A stretch of DNA of 64,000 nt, taken from Calidifontimicrobium sp035325925 (GTDB taxonomy: Bacteria; Pseudomonadota; Gammaproteobacteria; Burkholderiales; Burkholderiaceae_C). Of this stretch, positions 43,598 to 52,568 are shown one piece after another. The DNA lies in the NCBI RefSeq assembly GCF_035325925.1, contig NZ_DAOKZA010000011.1, positions 1 to 64,000 on the forward strand, in the 5' to 3' direction. A program made the translations under genes and the position numbers. Numbering within the stretch: the stretch's first letter is position 1; each line of letters begins with the position of its first letter. The notes beneath the pieces were generated by a model. It searched no databases, had not been told where the DNA came from, and saw only the letters and a program-made list of their open reading frames with translations.

Positions 43598-44650
43598 ATG
43601 ACCATCCGCAGGACGAACCGCACACCGCTGTACAGCCGTTCGCCGACGCGCACGCCCGGCGCCGCGACCTCCGATGCCGCGCCGGCGGCGACCACCGAGG
43701 CGCCGGCGGTGGGTGCGCTTGCGTCCCCTGCGCCTGCCGCGGGCGCGGTCCCGCCTGCCGACGCGCGGCCGGCGCGCCGCTGGCGCGCCTGGCTGCAGCG
43801 CCGTCCGCCGTGGCTGTGGGCGGTGGTCGGCGCGCTCGCCGTCGCGCTGCCCGGCTGGTGGGCCGACGCGGTCCGTGGCACGTCGCCGGTCATCACGCAG
43901 AAGCACATCGACCAGGCGGTGCTGCACACGCTGAACACCCAGCCGCTGCCCGCGCCGGCGGCGAAGTCGTACGAAGCGGTCGCGCCGTCGGTGGTGCGCG
44001 TGGTCGGGCGCGCCCACGCGCCCGACGACAAGCCGGCCGCGGCCAAGCCGGCCCCGGGCAAGGGCGGCAGCGCCAGACCCAAGACCGAGGACCAGCACGA
44101 CGACGACGAGGAAGGCAGCAGCGTCGGCAGCGGCGTGGTCATCGTCGACAGCGGCGTGATCCTGACCAACCTGCACGTGGTCGCCGGGGCGCGCCACATT
44201 CAGGTGGTGTTCGCCGACGGACTCGAGTCGACGGCGTCGGTGATCAACGTGATGCCCGAGAACGACCTGGCCGTGCTGCGCGCGCACCGCATCCCCGACG
44301 ACCTGAAGTCGGCGACGATGCGCAGCACCGGCGACCTGCGGCCGGGCGACCGCGTCACCGCGGTGGGCTTCCCGTTCGGCATCGGGCCGACGGTGTCGCA
44401 CGGCGTCGTCTCCGGGCTCAAGCGCGAGTTCCGCTCGCCCGACGGCGAGCGCCTGCTGACCAACCTGATCCAGTTCGACGCGATGGCCAACCCGGGCAGT
44501 TCGGGCGGCCCGCTGGTGACCGACGGCGGCGAGGTGGTCGGCATCGTCACCGCGATCTACAACCCGGTGCAGGAGCGCTTCTTCGTCGGCATCGGCTTTG
44601 CCGTGCCGATCGAGTCGGCCGCCGCGGGCGCCGGCCTGCCCCCGTTCTGA
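43598..44650 (+). CDS. Membrane-anchored trypsin-like (HtrA/S1C) serine protease without PDZ domain
   Basis: The 350-residue protein has a ~60-residue Pro/Ala-rich cytoplasmic N-terminus, one transmembrane segment (about 72-86, PWLWAVVGALAVALP), a linker with an acidic run DDDEEGSS (168-175) and a chymotrypsin-fold protease domain. The catalytic triad is His193 (LTNLHVV), Asp223 (ENDLAVL) and Ser302 (NPGSSGGPL). There is no PDZ domain after the protease, unlike DegP/DegS. It lies 24 bp upstream of moxR, so it is probably co-transcribed with MoxR-DUF58-VWA and may process envelope targets of that complex. Confidence 0.88.
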   Translation: MTIRRTNRTPLYSRSPTRTPGAATSDAAPAATTEAPAVGALASPAPAAGAVPPADARPARRWRAWLQRRPPWLWAVVGALAVALPGWWADAVRGTSPVITQKHIDQAVLHTLNTQPLPAPAAKSYEAVAPSVVRVVGRAHAPDDKPAAAKPAPGKGGSARPKTEDQHDDDEEGSSVGSGVVIVDSGVILTNLHVVAGARHIQVVFADGLESTASVINVMPENDLAVLRAHRIPDDLKSATMRSTGDLRPGDRVTAVGFPFGIGPTVSHGVVSGLKREFRSPDGERLLTNLIQFDAMANPGSSGGPLVTDGGEVVGIVTAIYNPVQERFFVGIGFAVPIESAAAGAGLPPF

Positions 44651-44674
44651 CCCCCGACCAGGAGACTGACGACG

Positions 44675-45691
44675 ATGAGCACGAACACGCTGGCCGGCCA
44701 GGCCGCCGAGACCGGCGCGCTGATGGAACGCGTGCTGTACGAGGTCAAGCGCGTCGTCGTCGGGCAGGACCGCTTCCTCGAGCGCGTGCTGGTGGCGATG
44801 CTCGCGCAGGGCCACCTGCTCGTCGAGGGCGTGCCGGGGTTGGCGAAGACGCTGACCGTGAAGACGCTGGCGCAGGCGCTGCGCGGCCAGTTCAAGCGCA
44901 TCCAGTTCACGCCCGACCTCGTGCCCGCCGACCTGGTGGGCACGCGCATCTACAACCAGCGTACCGGCGACTTCAGCACCACGCTGGGTCCGGTGTTCAC
45001 CAACCTGCTGCTCGCCGACGAGATCAACCGCGCGCCGGCCAAGGTGCAGAGCGCACTGCTCGAGGTGATGCAGGAACGCCAGGTGACGATCGCCGGCGAG
45101 ACGCACAAGGTGCCCGAGCCGTTCCTCGTGATGGCCACGCAGAACCCGATCGAGACCGAGGGCACGTACCCGCTGCCCGAGGCGCAGGTCGACCGCTTCA
45201 TGATGAAGGTGCTGGTCGGCTACCCGAGCGAGGACGAGGAGTTCGTCATCGTCGACCGGGTTACCGGCCCGAGGATCGACGTGGTGCCGGTGTGCGACAC
45301 GCTGCAGCTGCAGCAGTTGCAGCGCGACTGCCGCAAGGTCTACGTCGATCCGTCGCTGGTGCAGTACGCGGTGAGGCTGGTCGCGGCCACGCGCGAGCCG
45401 GCCAGGGTCGGCCTGGGCGAGATCGACAAGTACCTCAGCTTCGGCGCCAGCCCGCGCGCGACGATCAGCCTCATCGAGGGCGGGCGCGCACTGGCCTACC
45501 TGCGCGGGCGCGGCTACGTGCTGCCCGAGGACGTGCTCGACATCGCGCCCGACGTGCTGCGCCACCGCCTGTCGCTGAGCTACGAGGCGCTGGCCGACGG
45601 GCTCGACGCCGACGCGCTGGTGGCGCGCATCATGCAGCGCGTGCCGGCACCCGACCGGCCGCTGGAGGCGCATGTCCAGGTTGCGGCCTGA
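44675..45691 (+). CDS. MoxR-family AAA+ ATPase
   Basis: A 338-residue MoxR ATPase, chaperone-like, usually paired with VWA proteins to mature enzyme complexes. Walker A is GVPGLAKT (52-59), Walker B is LLADEINRAP (about 111-120), sensor 1 is VMATQNPIETEGTYPLPEAQ (its N-terminal half), and the lid includes SFGASPRATISLIEGGRALA. It starts 24 bp after the protease stop and overlaps the DUF58 gene by 20 bp. The order MoxR-DUF58-VWA is a standard operon type in bacteria. Confidence 0.93.
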   Translation: MSTNTLAGQAAETGALMERVLYEVKRVVVGQDRFLERVLVAMLAQGHLLVEGVPGLAKTLTVKTLAQALRGQFKRIQFTPDLVPADLVGTRIYNQRTGDFSTTLGPVFTNLLLADEINRAPAKVQSALLEVMQERQVTIAGETHKVPEPFLVMATQNPIETEGTYPLPEAQVDRFMMKVLVGYPSEDEEFVIVDRVTGPRIDVVPVCDTLQLQQLQRDCRKVYVDPSLVQYAVRLVAATREPARVGLGEIDKYLSFGASPRATISLIEGGRALAYLRGRGYVLPEDVLDIAPDVLRHRLSLSYEALADGLDADALVARIMQRVPAPDRPLEAHVQVAA

Positions 45692-46714
45692 GGCCGCCGC
45701 GCCGGCGCAGCGTGCGCGGTCGCCCGGCCGCGCCGAGGCGATGCTGCACCGCCTCGACTGGACCGTGCTGCGCCGGCTGGACGGCGCGCTGCAGGGCGAC
45801 TACCGCAGCCTGTTCCGCGGCACTGGCCTGGACCTGGCCGACCTGCGCGAGTACCAGCACCACGACGACCCGCGACACATCGACTGGAACGTCACCGCGC
45901 GGCTGCAGGTGCCGCACGTGCGCCAGTACACCGAGGACCGCGACGTCACCGCGTGGTTCCTCGTCGACCTCAGCCCGTCGGTGGGCTTCGGCTCGACCCG
46001 CAGCAAGCACGACGTCGCGGTCGAGTTCACGATGCTGCTGGCGCGGCTGCTGACGCGGCGCGGCAACCGCGTCGGCGCGCTGCTGTACGGCGACCGCGTC
46101 GACACCGTGGTGCCGGCGCGCGGCCTGCGCATCCGCGGGCCCGAGCCGGCGCATCGCATGCTGCACCGCCCGCCGCGCCAGCCGACGCCCGGGCGGCGGG
46201 GCGCGCGAGGGGCTAGAGCGCGACGCCGGCCGCGGGGCGCCAGCCGATGCCGGGGGGCACGCAACTGGCCACGCTGCTTCGCCACGCGCTGGACACGGTG
46301 CGCCGCCGCTCGATCGTGTTCGTCGTCTCCGACTTCATCAGCGCGCCCGGCTGGGACGCGCCGCTGGGGCAGCTGGCCGCGCGCCACGAGGTGATCGCGG
46401 TGCGGCTGTACGACCCGCTCGAGATGGACCTGCCCGACCTCGGGCTGCTGGTGATGCAGGACCCCGAGACCGGCGAGCAGATCGTCGTCGACACCCAGGC
46501 GCGGGGCTTCCGCCACCGTTTCGCGACGGCCGCGCGACGGCGCGAAGCCGAGTTGCGCGAGGGCCTGTCGCACGCCGGCGTCGACGCGATCGAACTCGCC
46601 ACCGACGACGACCTCGCCGACACGCTGACGCGTTTCGTGCAGCTGCGCAAGCGGCGCACGCAGCTCGCCGCCGGCGGCGCGTTGCCGGCCCACCTGAACG
46701 TGCGAGGAGGCTGA
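45672..46714 (+). pseudogene. DUF58 protein gene disrupted by frameshift
   Basis: The 5' part (frame of 45672) reads a normal DUF58 start: DYRSLFRGTGLDLADLREYQ, DDPRHIDWNVTARL, DVTAWFLVDLSPSVGFG, LLYGDRVDTVVPARG, up to HRMLHRPPRQP (about 46190). The remainder of the family (TQLATLLRHALDTVRRRSIVF..., ending NVRGG) is in another frame from about 46258 to 46714. The downstream frame has a TAG at 46214, so the shift lies between about 46190 and 46258, near G-runs (46195-46201; 46252-46257). Read as is, the first frame ends at 46394 with a nonsense tail. With one or two single-base corrections it is an intact ~345-residue protein, so a sequencing error or a recent mutation are both possible. Co-transcribed with moxR and vWA genes. 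Confidence 0.82.
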
Positions 46715-46717
46715 GCC

Positions 46718-47749
46718 ATGTCGTTCCTGTGGCCCACCTTGCTGTGGACGCTGGTCGCGGTGCCGCTGTTGGTGCTGCTGTATCTGTGGCTGCTGCGGCG
46801 GCGCAAGAAGGTCGCGCTGCCGTTCGCGCATCTGGCGCTGGTCAAGGAGGCGATGGGCAGGGGCCCCGGCTGGCGCCGCCACGTGCCGCCGGTGCTGCTG
46901 CTGCTGGCGATCACGGCGATGTTGATCGCCACCGCGCGCCCGACCGCCGTCATCACGCTGCCGCTGCAGGAGCAGACGATCATCCTGGCCATGGACGTCT
47001 CGGGCAGCATGCGCGCCGCAGACGTCGAGCCGAACCGCCTGGTTGCCGCCCAGGAAGCCGCCAAGGCGTTCCTCGTCGACCTGCCGCGCAGCGTGCGCGT
47101 GGGCGTGGTCAGCTTCGCCGGCACTGCGGCGATCGTGCAGCCGCCCACCTTCAGCCGCGAGGACGTGGTCGCCGCGATCGACCGCTTCCAGCTGCAGCGT
47201 GCCACCGCGATCGGCAGCGGGCTGATCCTGTCGCTGGCGGCGATGTTCCCCGACGCCGGCATCGACCTGAGCCAGGTCACCGGCCAGCGCAACATGCCGT
47301 TGCCGCTGGGCCAGCAGCCGCCGAAGAAGGAGTTCACGCCGGTCGAACCGGGGTCCTACGCGTCTGGGGCGATCATCCTGCTCACCGACGGCCAGCGCAC
47401 CACCGGCCCCGACCCGATCGAGGCCGCGATGATGGCCGCCGAGCGTGGCGTCAAGGTGTTCACCGTCGGCATCGGCACCAAGGAGGGCGACACGATCGGC
47501 TTCGAGGGCTGGACCATGCGCGTTCGCCTCGACGAGGACACGCTCAAGCAGATCTCGCAGATCACGCGCGCCGAGTACTTCTACGCCGGCACCGCGCAGG
47601 ACCTGAAGAAGGTCTACGAGAGCCTGTCCAGCCGCATGGTGATGGAAAAGAAGGAAACCGAGATCAGCGGCCTGTTCGCCGCGCTCGGCGCACTGCTGAC
47701 CCTGCTGGCCGCCGGCTTGTCGGTGCTGTGGTTCCACCGCATCATGTGA
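46718..47749 (+). CDS. VWA-domain membrane protein (BatA/BatB-like)
   Basis: This 343-residue protein is anchored by N-terminal helices (about 3-24 and 57-73) and a C-terminal helix (about 318-340), with a von Willebrand A domain between. The MIDAS motif is intact: DVSGSM (Asp93, Ser95, Ser97), later a conserved Thr/Ser region (ATAIGSGL) and LLTDGQRTTG. It closes the protease-moxR-DUF58-VWA run, 3 bp after the DUF58 gene. Such Bat-type modules help assemble or activate envelope enzymes in other bacteria. The client here is unknown. A 15-bp hairpin follows its stop. Confidence 0.9.
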   Translation: MSFLWPTLLWTLVAVPLLVLLYLWLLRRRKKVALPFAHLALVKEAMGRGPGWRRHVPPVLLLLAITAMLIATARPTAVITLPLQEQTIILAMDVSGSMRAADVEPNRLVAAQEAAKAFLVDLPRSVRVGVVSFAGTAAIVQPPTFSREDVVAAIDRFQLQRATAIGSGLILSLAAMFPDAGIDLSQVTGQRNMPLPLGQQPPKKEFTPVEPGSYASGAIILLTDGQRTTGPDPIEAAMMAAERGVKVFTVGIGTKEGDTIGFEGWTMRVRLDEDTLKQISQITRAEYFYAGTAQDLKKVYESLSSRMVMEKKETEISGLFAALGALLTLLAAGLSVLWFHRIM

Positions 47750-47751
47750 CG

Positions 47752-47785
47752 CGGCTGACCCGGGCGCACCCGCCCGGGTCAGCCG
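47752..47785. terminator. 15-bp perfect hairpin between convergent vWA and lolD genes
   Basis: CGGCTGACCCGGGCG (47752-47766) pairs perfectly with CGCCCGGGTCAGCCG (47771-47785) around a 4-nt loop. It begins 2 bp after the vWA stop and includes the lolD stop codon (47779-47781) in its right arm. No T-tract. It can serve both strands. Confidence 0.75.
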
Positions 47786-48468
47786 TCACCGCCGATGCGC
47801 CCCGCCACCAGCCGCACCGCGTTCGCGCAGCGCGCCGCCAGCGCCGAGTCGTGCGTGACGACGACCAGCGCCATGCCGCGCTCGCGGCATTGCCCCAGCA
47901 TCAGCTCGAACACCGCGTCGGCGGTGTCGCGGTCGAGGTTGCCGGTGGGCTCGTCGGCAAGCACGCAGGCCGGCCGGGTCACCAACGCTCGCGCCAGCGC
48001 CACGCGCTGGCGCTCGCCGCCGGACAGCTCCGACGGACGGTGCTGCACGCGCGCGCCCAGCCCGACGCGCTCGAGCACCTCGCGCGCGGCGGCCTGCGCC
48101 TCGCGCGGCGGCTGGCGGCGGATGCGCAGCGGCATCGCGACGTTGTCGAGCGCGCTGAACTCGGGCAGCAGGTGGTGGAACTGGTAGACGAAGCCCAGGT
48201 GCCGGTTGCGCCAGCGGCCCTGCGCCGCGGCATCCATCGCCGACAGTTCCTCGCCCTGCAGCCACACGCGCCCGGCGCTGGGGGCGTCGAGGCCGCCGAG
48301 CAGGTGCAGCAACGTGCTCTTGCCCGAACCCGACGCGCCGACCACCGCCAGCGTCTGCCCCGCGTGCACCGCCAGGTCGACGCCGCGCAGCACCTGCACG
48401 TCGAGCGGCCCCTCGTGGAAGCGCTTGCGCAACCCTTCGGCGCGCAGCACGGCCGGCGCGTCACTCAT
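47779..48468 (-). CDS. lolD: Lipoprotein-releasing ABC transporter ATPase LolD
   Basis: LolD powers extraction of outer-membrane lipoproteins from the inner membrane. The 229-residue protein shows Walker A GASGSGKST (about 44-52), Q-loop YQFHHLLPEFSALDNVAMP (LolD motif), signature LSGGERQRVALARAL, Walker B CVLADEPTGNLD and H-loop VVTHD. It overlaps the permease gene by 8 bp (the ATG lies before the lolC stop). The stop is embedded in a strong hairpin. Confidence 0.95.
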   Translation of the reverse strand: MSDAPAVLRAEGLRKRFHEGPLDVQVLRGVDLAVHAGQTLAVVGASGSGKSTLLHLLGGLDAPSAGRVWLQGEELSAMDAAAQGRWRNRHLGFVYQFHHLLPEFSALDNVAMPLRIRRQPPREAQAAAREVLERVGLGARVQHRPSELSGGERQRVALARALVTRPACVLADEPTGNLDRDTADAVFELMLGQCRERGMALVVVTHDSALAARCANAVRLVAGRIGGDG

Positions 48469-49717
48469 AACGCAGCGCCTCGGCCGGGTTGACGCGGCTG
48501 GCGCGCCAACTCGGGTAGATCGTGGCCAGGAACGCGAGCACCAGCGACACGACGGCGATCGGCACGATGTCGCCCGCCTGCGGGTCGCTGGGCATGCGGC
48601 TGATCAGGTAGATGCTGCCCGGCAGGAAGGCGACGCCGAGCAGCCGCTCGATCGCCGGCACGATGACGTCGACGTTGAACGCCACCAGCAGGCCGAGCGC
48701 CACGCCGGCCGCGGTGCCGACGATGCCCGCGGTGGCGCCCTGCACGACGAAGATGCCCATGATCGATCGCGGGCTCGCCCCCAGCGTGCGCAGGATCGCG
48801 ATGTCGGCGCGCTTGTCGGTCACGGTCATCACCAGCGTCGACACCAGGTTGAACGCCGCCACCGCGACGATCAGCGTCAGGATGATCGCCATCAGCCGCT
48901 TCTCGATCTGCACCGCGTCGAACCAGTTGCGGTTGGTGCGCGTCCAGTCGCGCACCACCACGTCGCCGCCCAGCGTGCCGCTCAGTTCGTAGGCCACATT
49001 GCGCGCGGCGTGCACGTCGCCGAGTCGCAACTGCACGCCGGTGGGCCCCTCGGTGCGGAACAGCGCCGCCGCGTCGCGCAGGTGGATCAGCGCCAGCGCG
49101 CTGTCGTACTCGTAGTGCCCGGCGTCGAAGGTGCCCACCACCGTGAACTGGCGCAGCCGCGGCACCACGCCGGCCGGCGTGACCTGGCCGCTGGGCGCGA
49201 TCAGCGTGACCTTGTCGCCGACCGCGACACCGAGCTGGCGCGCCAGTTCGCCGCCGAGCACGACGTTCCACTCGCCGGCGCGCAGCGGCGCGAGCGTGGT
49301 GTCGCGCAGCCGCGCCGCGAGGTCGGTCACCGTGGCCTCCTGCGCCGGCTCGATGCCGCGCACGATCGCCCCGCGCATCGTGTCGCCGCGCGCCACCAGC
49401 GCCTGCGCCGCGACGAAGGGCGCCGCGCCGCGCACCTGCGGGTGACGACGCGCCTCGTCGGCGGTGGCCTGCCAGTCGGCCAGCGCGGCGCCGTCGGCGG
49501 CGTAGACCTCGATGTGCGAGATCACGCTGAGCATGCGGTCGCGCACCTCCTTCTGGAAGCCGTTCATCACCGACAGCACGATGATCAGCGCCGCCACCCC
49601 CAGCGCGATGCCCAGCATCGACACCCCGGAGATGAACGAGATGAAGCCGTTGCGCCGGCCGGCGCGCCCGGCGCGCGTGTAGCGCCAGCCGACCTGGAGC
49701 TCGTACAGGGGGTTCAT
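48461..49717 (-). CDS. lolC: Lipoprotein-releasing ABC transporter permease LolC/LolE
   Basis: This is a 418-residue MacB/FtsX-type permease with four transmembrane helices (one near 30-50, three in the C-terminal 150 residues) and a large periplasmic domain. N-terminal MNPLYELQVGWRYTRAGRAG and FISFISGVSMLGIALGVAAL are typical of LolC/E. Only one permease gene is present, so a homodimeric (LolF-like) transporter with LolD is likely. A TAGCAT 9 nt before the ATG may be its -10 element. It is divergent from the RpfE-like gene. Confidence 0.94.
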   Translation of the reverse strand: MNPLYELQVGWRYTRAGRAGRRNGFISFISGVSMLGIALGVAALIIVLSVMNGFQKEVRDRMLSVISHIEVYAADGAALADWQATADEARRHPQVRGAAPFVAAQALVARGDTMRGAIVRGIEPAQEATVTDLAARLRDTTLAPLRAGEWNVVLGGELARQLGVAVGDKVTLIAPSGQVTPAGVVPRLRQFTVVGTFDAGHYEYDSALALIHLRDAAALFRTEGPTGVQLRLGDVHAARNVAYELSGTLGGDVVVRDWTRTNRNWFDAVQIEKRLMAIILTLIVAVAAFNLVSTLVMTVTDKRADIAILRTLGASPRSIMGIFVVQGATAGIVGTAAGVALGLLVAFNVDVIVPAIERLLGVAFLPGSIYLISRMPSDPQAGDIVPIAVVSLVLAFLATIYPSWRASRVNPAEALRYE

Positions 49718-49779
49718 CGCGGCGGCATGCTAACCGACCCCTCCGCGGCGCCGCGGCGCCGTCGGGATAATCGCGCCCG

Positions 49780-50706
49780 ATGCACCTGATCGTCCCGTTC
49801 GCCGCGCCGCTGTCCGACGCCGGGCGCCGGGCACTGCGCTCGCTGTCGCTGCCCGCGCTCGACACGCTGCTGCCGCTGCTGGGCCTGCGCACGCGCGACG
49901 ACGGCGACGAGTTCTCGCTGTCGCCGCCGCACGAGCGCGCGCTGGCGCGGGCGCTGGGGCTGGCCGGCGCCGACGGGTGCCTGCCCTGGGCCGCGCACGC
50001 CGCGGCGCAGTCCGGCGTCGACACCGACGACCTCGCCTGGGGCCGGCTGACCCCGGTGCACCTGCACGTGGGTGACCAGGTCAGCCTGCTCGACCCGGCG
50101 GCGCTGGCGCTCGACGAGGCGGCATCGCGCGCGCTGTTCGACGCCGTCGCGCCGCTGTTCACCAGCGAAGGGTTCGCGATGCTGTGGCTCGCCCCGGACG
50201 CCTGGCTCGCGGCGCACAGGTCGCTGCGCGAACTGCCCACCGCGTCGCCCGACCGCGTGATCGGCCGCCCGGTCGACCGCTGGCTGCTCGACGCACGCGC
50301 GGCCGCGCCGCTCGGCCGGCTGCTCAACGAGGCGCAGATGCTGCTGTACACGCACCCGGTCAACGACGCTCGCGAGGCGCAGGGGTTGCACACCGTCAAC
50401 GCGCTGTGGCTCAGCGGCTGCGGCGCGCTGCAGCGAGCGTCGACGCCGCCCGGCCTGGTGGTCGATGCGCGGCTGCGCGCCGGCGCGCTGGCCGAGGACT
50501 GGGATGCATGGCGGCAGGCCTGGCGCGCGATCGACGCCGGCCCGGTCGCCGCCATCCACGCCGCGGTGCGCCGCGGCGACACGGTGTCGCTGACGCTGTG
50601 CGGTGAGCGCAGCGCCCTGCACTGCGCGCCGGCGCCGCGCGGGCGCTGGCGGCGCTGGTTCGGCCCGCGCCGCGCCGATGCGGCCGAACTGCTGGAGTCA
50701 CTGTGA
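49780..50706 (+). CDS. RpfE-like / phosphoglycerate-mutase-annotated protein of unknown function
   Basis: A 308-residue protein found upstream of recJ in many beta- and gammaproteobacteria (the rpfE position in Xanthomonas) and often annotated as a 'regulatory protein RpfE type' or phosphoglycerate mutase. Recognisable parts are WGRLTPVHLHVGDQVSLLDP, LPTASPDRVIGRPVDRWLLD and LLNEAQMLLYTHPVNDAREA with GLHTVNALWLSGCGAL. No phosphoglycerate mutase active-site residues are evident, so an enzymatic role should not be inferred. The GATAAT at 49766-49771 is 8 nt before the ATG. Its stop overlaps the recJ GTG start (GTGA). Confidence 0.8.
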   Translation: MHLIVPFAAPLSDAGRRALRSLSLPALDTLLPLLGLRTRDDGDEFSLSPPHERALARALGLAGADGCLPWAAHAAAQSGVDTDDLAWGRLTPVHLHVGDQVSLLDPAALALDEAASRALFDAVAPLFTSEGFAMLWLAPDAWLAAHRSLRELPTASPDRVIGRPVDRWLLDARAAAPLGRLLNEAQMLLYTHPVNDAREAQGLHTVNALWLSGCGALQRASTPPGLVVDARLRAGALAEDWDAWRQAWRAIDAGPVAAIHAAVRRGDTVSLTLCGERSALHCAPAPRGRWRRWFGPRRADAAELLESL

Positions 50707-52484
50707 ACGCACCGTCTGGGCCAGGGCGCGACGACATGCCGCCGCCGAGTTTCGAAGTGCGCGACGTGCCGCCGCGCGTGGCCTTCGCCCTCGAGCAGGC
50801 CGGCGTGCACCCGCTGCTCGCGCGGCTGTTCGCGGCGCGCGGCATCCGCAGCGCCGACGAACTCGACGACGCGTTCGAGCACCTGCTGCCACCGGGCACG
50901 CTGCTCGGCGCCGACCGCGCCGCAACGCTGCTCGCCGATGCGATCGCCGCACGCGCGCCGGTGTGCGTCGTCGCCGACTACGACTGCGACGGCGCCACCG
51001 CCTGCGCGGTCGCGCTGCGCGGCTTGCGCCTGCTCGGCGCCGACCCGGCGACGCTGCACTACGTGGTGCCCGACCGCGCCCGCCACGGCTACGGCCTCAC
51101 GCCGGCCATCGTCGACCTCGCGCGCGAGCGCGTGCCGGACGTGCAACTGCTGGTCACGGTCGACAACGGCATCGCCAGCGTCGCCGGCGTCGCCCACGCG
51201 CGCGCTCACGGCATCGGCGTGCTGGTCACCGACCACCACCTGCCGGCGGTCGACGACGGCCGCGTCGTGTTGCCCGACGCCGACGTCATCGTCAACCCGA
51301 ACCAGCCCGGCTGCACTTTCGCCAGCAAGTCGATCGCCGGCGTCGGCGTGATGTTCTACGTGCTGCTCGCGCTGCGCGCACGGCTGCGCGAGCGGGACGC
51401 CTTCGCCGGCAGCGCGCAGCCGCGGCTGGACGCGCTGCTCGACCTCGTCGCGCTGGGCACGGTGGCCGACGTCGTGCGCCTCGACGCGAACAACCGTCGG
51501 CTGGTCGCGCAGGGCCTCAAGCGCATCCGCGCCGGGCGCATGCAGCCGGGCGTGGCGGCGCTGTTCACGGTGGCCGGGCGCGACCCGTCGCGCGCCGCGA
51601 CCTTCGACTTCGGCTTCGCGCTGGGCCCGCGCGTCAACGCCGCCGGGCGGCTGGCCGACATGACGCTGGGCATCGAGTGCCTGCTCACCGACGACGCGGC
51701 GCGCGCCGCCGAGCTGGCACGCGCGCTCGACGCGATCAACCGCGAGCGTCGCGAGGTCGAGGCCGGCATGCGCGAGCAGGCGCAGCTGCGTCTCGACGCG
51801 CTGCTGCCAGCCGGTGCGCCGCCGCCGGCGCTGGCACTGTTCGACGCGTCGTTCCACGAGGGCGTGGTCGGCATCGTCGCCGGGCGGCTGAAGGACCGGC
51901 TGCACCGCCCGACCTTCGTCTTCGCACGCGGCGCCGACGGGCTGCTCAAGGGCTCGGGCCGCTCGATCCCCGGCTTCCATCTGCGCGACGCGCTGGACCT
52001 GGTCGCCAAGCGCGAGCGCGGCGTGCTGCTGCGCTTCGGGGGCCACGCGATGGCCGCCGGCTGCACGCTCGCCGAAGCCGAGTTCGCGCGCTTCGCCGAC
52101 GCCTTCGTGCGCGTCGCCGCCGAGTGGCTCGACGACGCGACGCTGCAGCGGCGCTGGCGCACCGATGGCGCGCTGCCGGTCGAGTACTACAACGCCGAGA
52201 CCGCGCGCGTGCTCGACGCGCAGGTCTGGGGCCCGTCGTTCGAGCCGCCGCTGTTCAGCGAGGTCGTCGACGTGCTGGCACAGCGCCTGGTCGGCGAGCG
52301 CCACCTGAAGCTGCGCCTCGCGCGCGCGGGCGATGCGCGCGCCGCACCGCGCGAGGCGATCTGGTTCGGCCGCACCGAGCCGCTGCCGGCGCGCGCACGG
52401 GTGGCTTGGCGGCTGGCGCTCGACGAGTACCAGGGTCAGCAGCGCGTGCAGATGGTGCTCGAGGCCGCCACCGGCGTCGACTGA
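50703..52484 (+). CDS. recJ: Single-stranded-DNA-specific exonuclease RecJ
   Basis: RecJ degrades single-stranded DNA 5' to 3' in recombination and mismatch and base excision repair. The 593-residue protein has the DHH-family motifs: VVADYDCDGATA (about 86-97), VTVDNGIASV, the DHH box VTDHHLP, and the DHHA1 domain with LRFGGHAMAAG. The start is GTG at 50703, overlapping the RpfE-like stop by 4 bp; an ATG 11 codons in (50736) is an alternative. Length is normal (E. coli 577). Confidence 0.94.
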   Translation: MNAPSGPGRDDMPPPSFEVRDVPPRVAFALEQAGVHPLLARLFAARGIRSADELDDAFEHLLPPGTLLGADRAATLLADAIAARAPVCVVADYDCDGATACAVALRGLRLLGADPATLHYVVPDRARHGYGLTPAIVDLARERVPDVQLLVTVDNGIASVAGVAHARAHGIGVLVTDHHLPAVDDGRVVLPDADVIVNPNQPGCTFASKSIAGVGVMFYVLLALRARLRERDAFAGSAQPRLDALLDLVALGTVADVVRLDANNRRLVAQGLKRIRAGRMQPGVAALFTVAGRDPSRAATFDFGFALGPRVNAAGRLADMTLGIECLLTDDAARAAELARALDAINRERREVEAGMREQAQLRLDALLPAGAPPPALALFDASFHEGVVGIVAGRLKDRLHRPTFVFARGADGLLKGSGRSIPGFHLRDALDLVAKRERGVLLRFGGHAMAAGCTLAEAEFARFADAFVRVAAEWLDDATLQRRWRTDGALPVEYYNAETARVLDAQVWGPSFEPPLFSEVVDVLAQRLVGERHLKLRLARAGDARAAPREAIWFGRTEPLPARARVAWRLALDEYQGQQRVQMVLEAATGVD

Positions 52485-52568
52485 ACGCGTCGCGTCGCGC
52501 CCGCGTGCGAACTTCCCGCGGCGGACGACGTCGAACTGCGTCGTCGTCACCTTCTGCACCCCGCTGCC

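Noticed and set aside
50072..50606. Alternative plus-strand frames inside the RpfE-like gene
   Set aside because: These are out-of-frame shadows of a gene supported by its recJ coupling and conserved segments.
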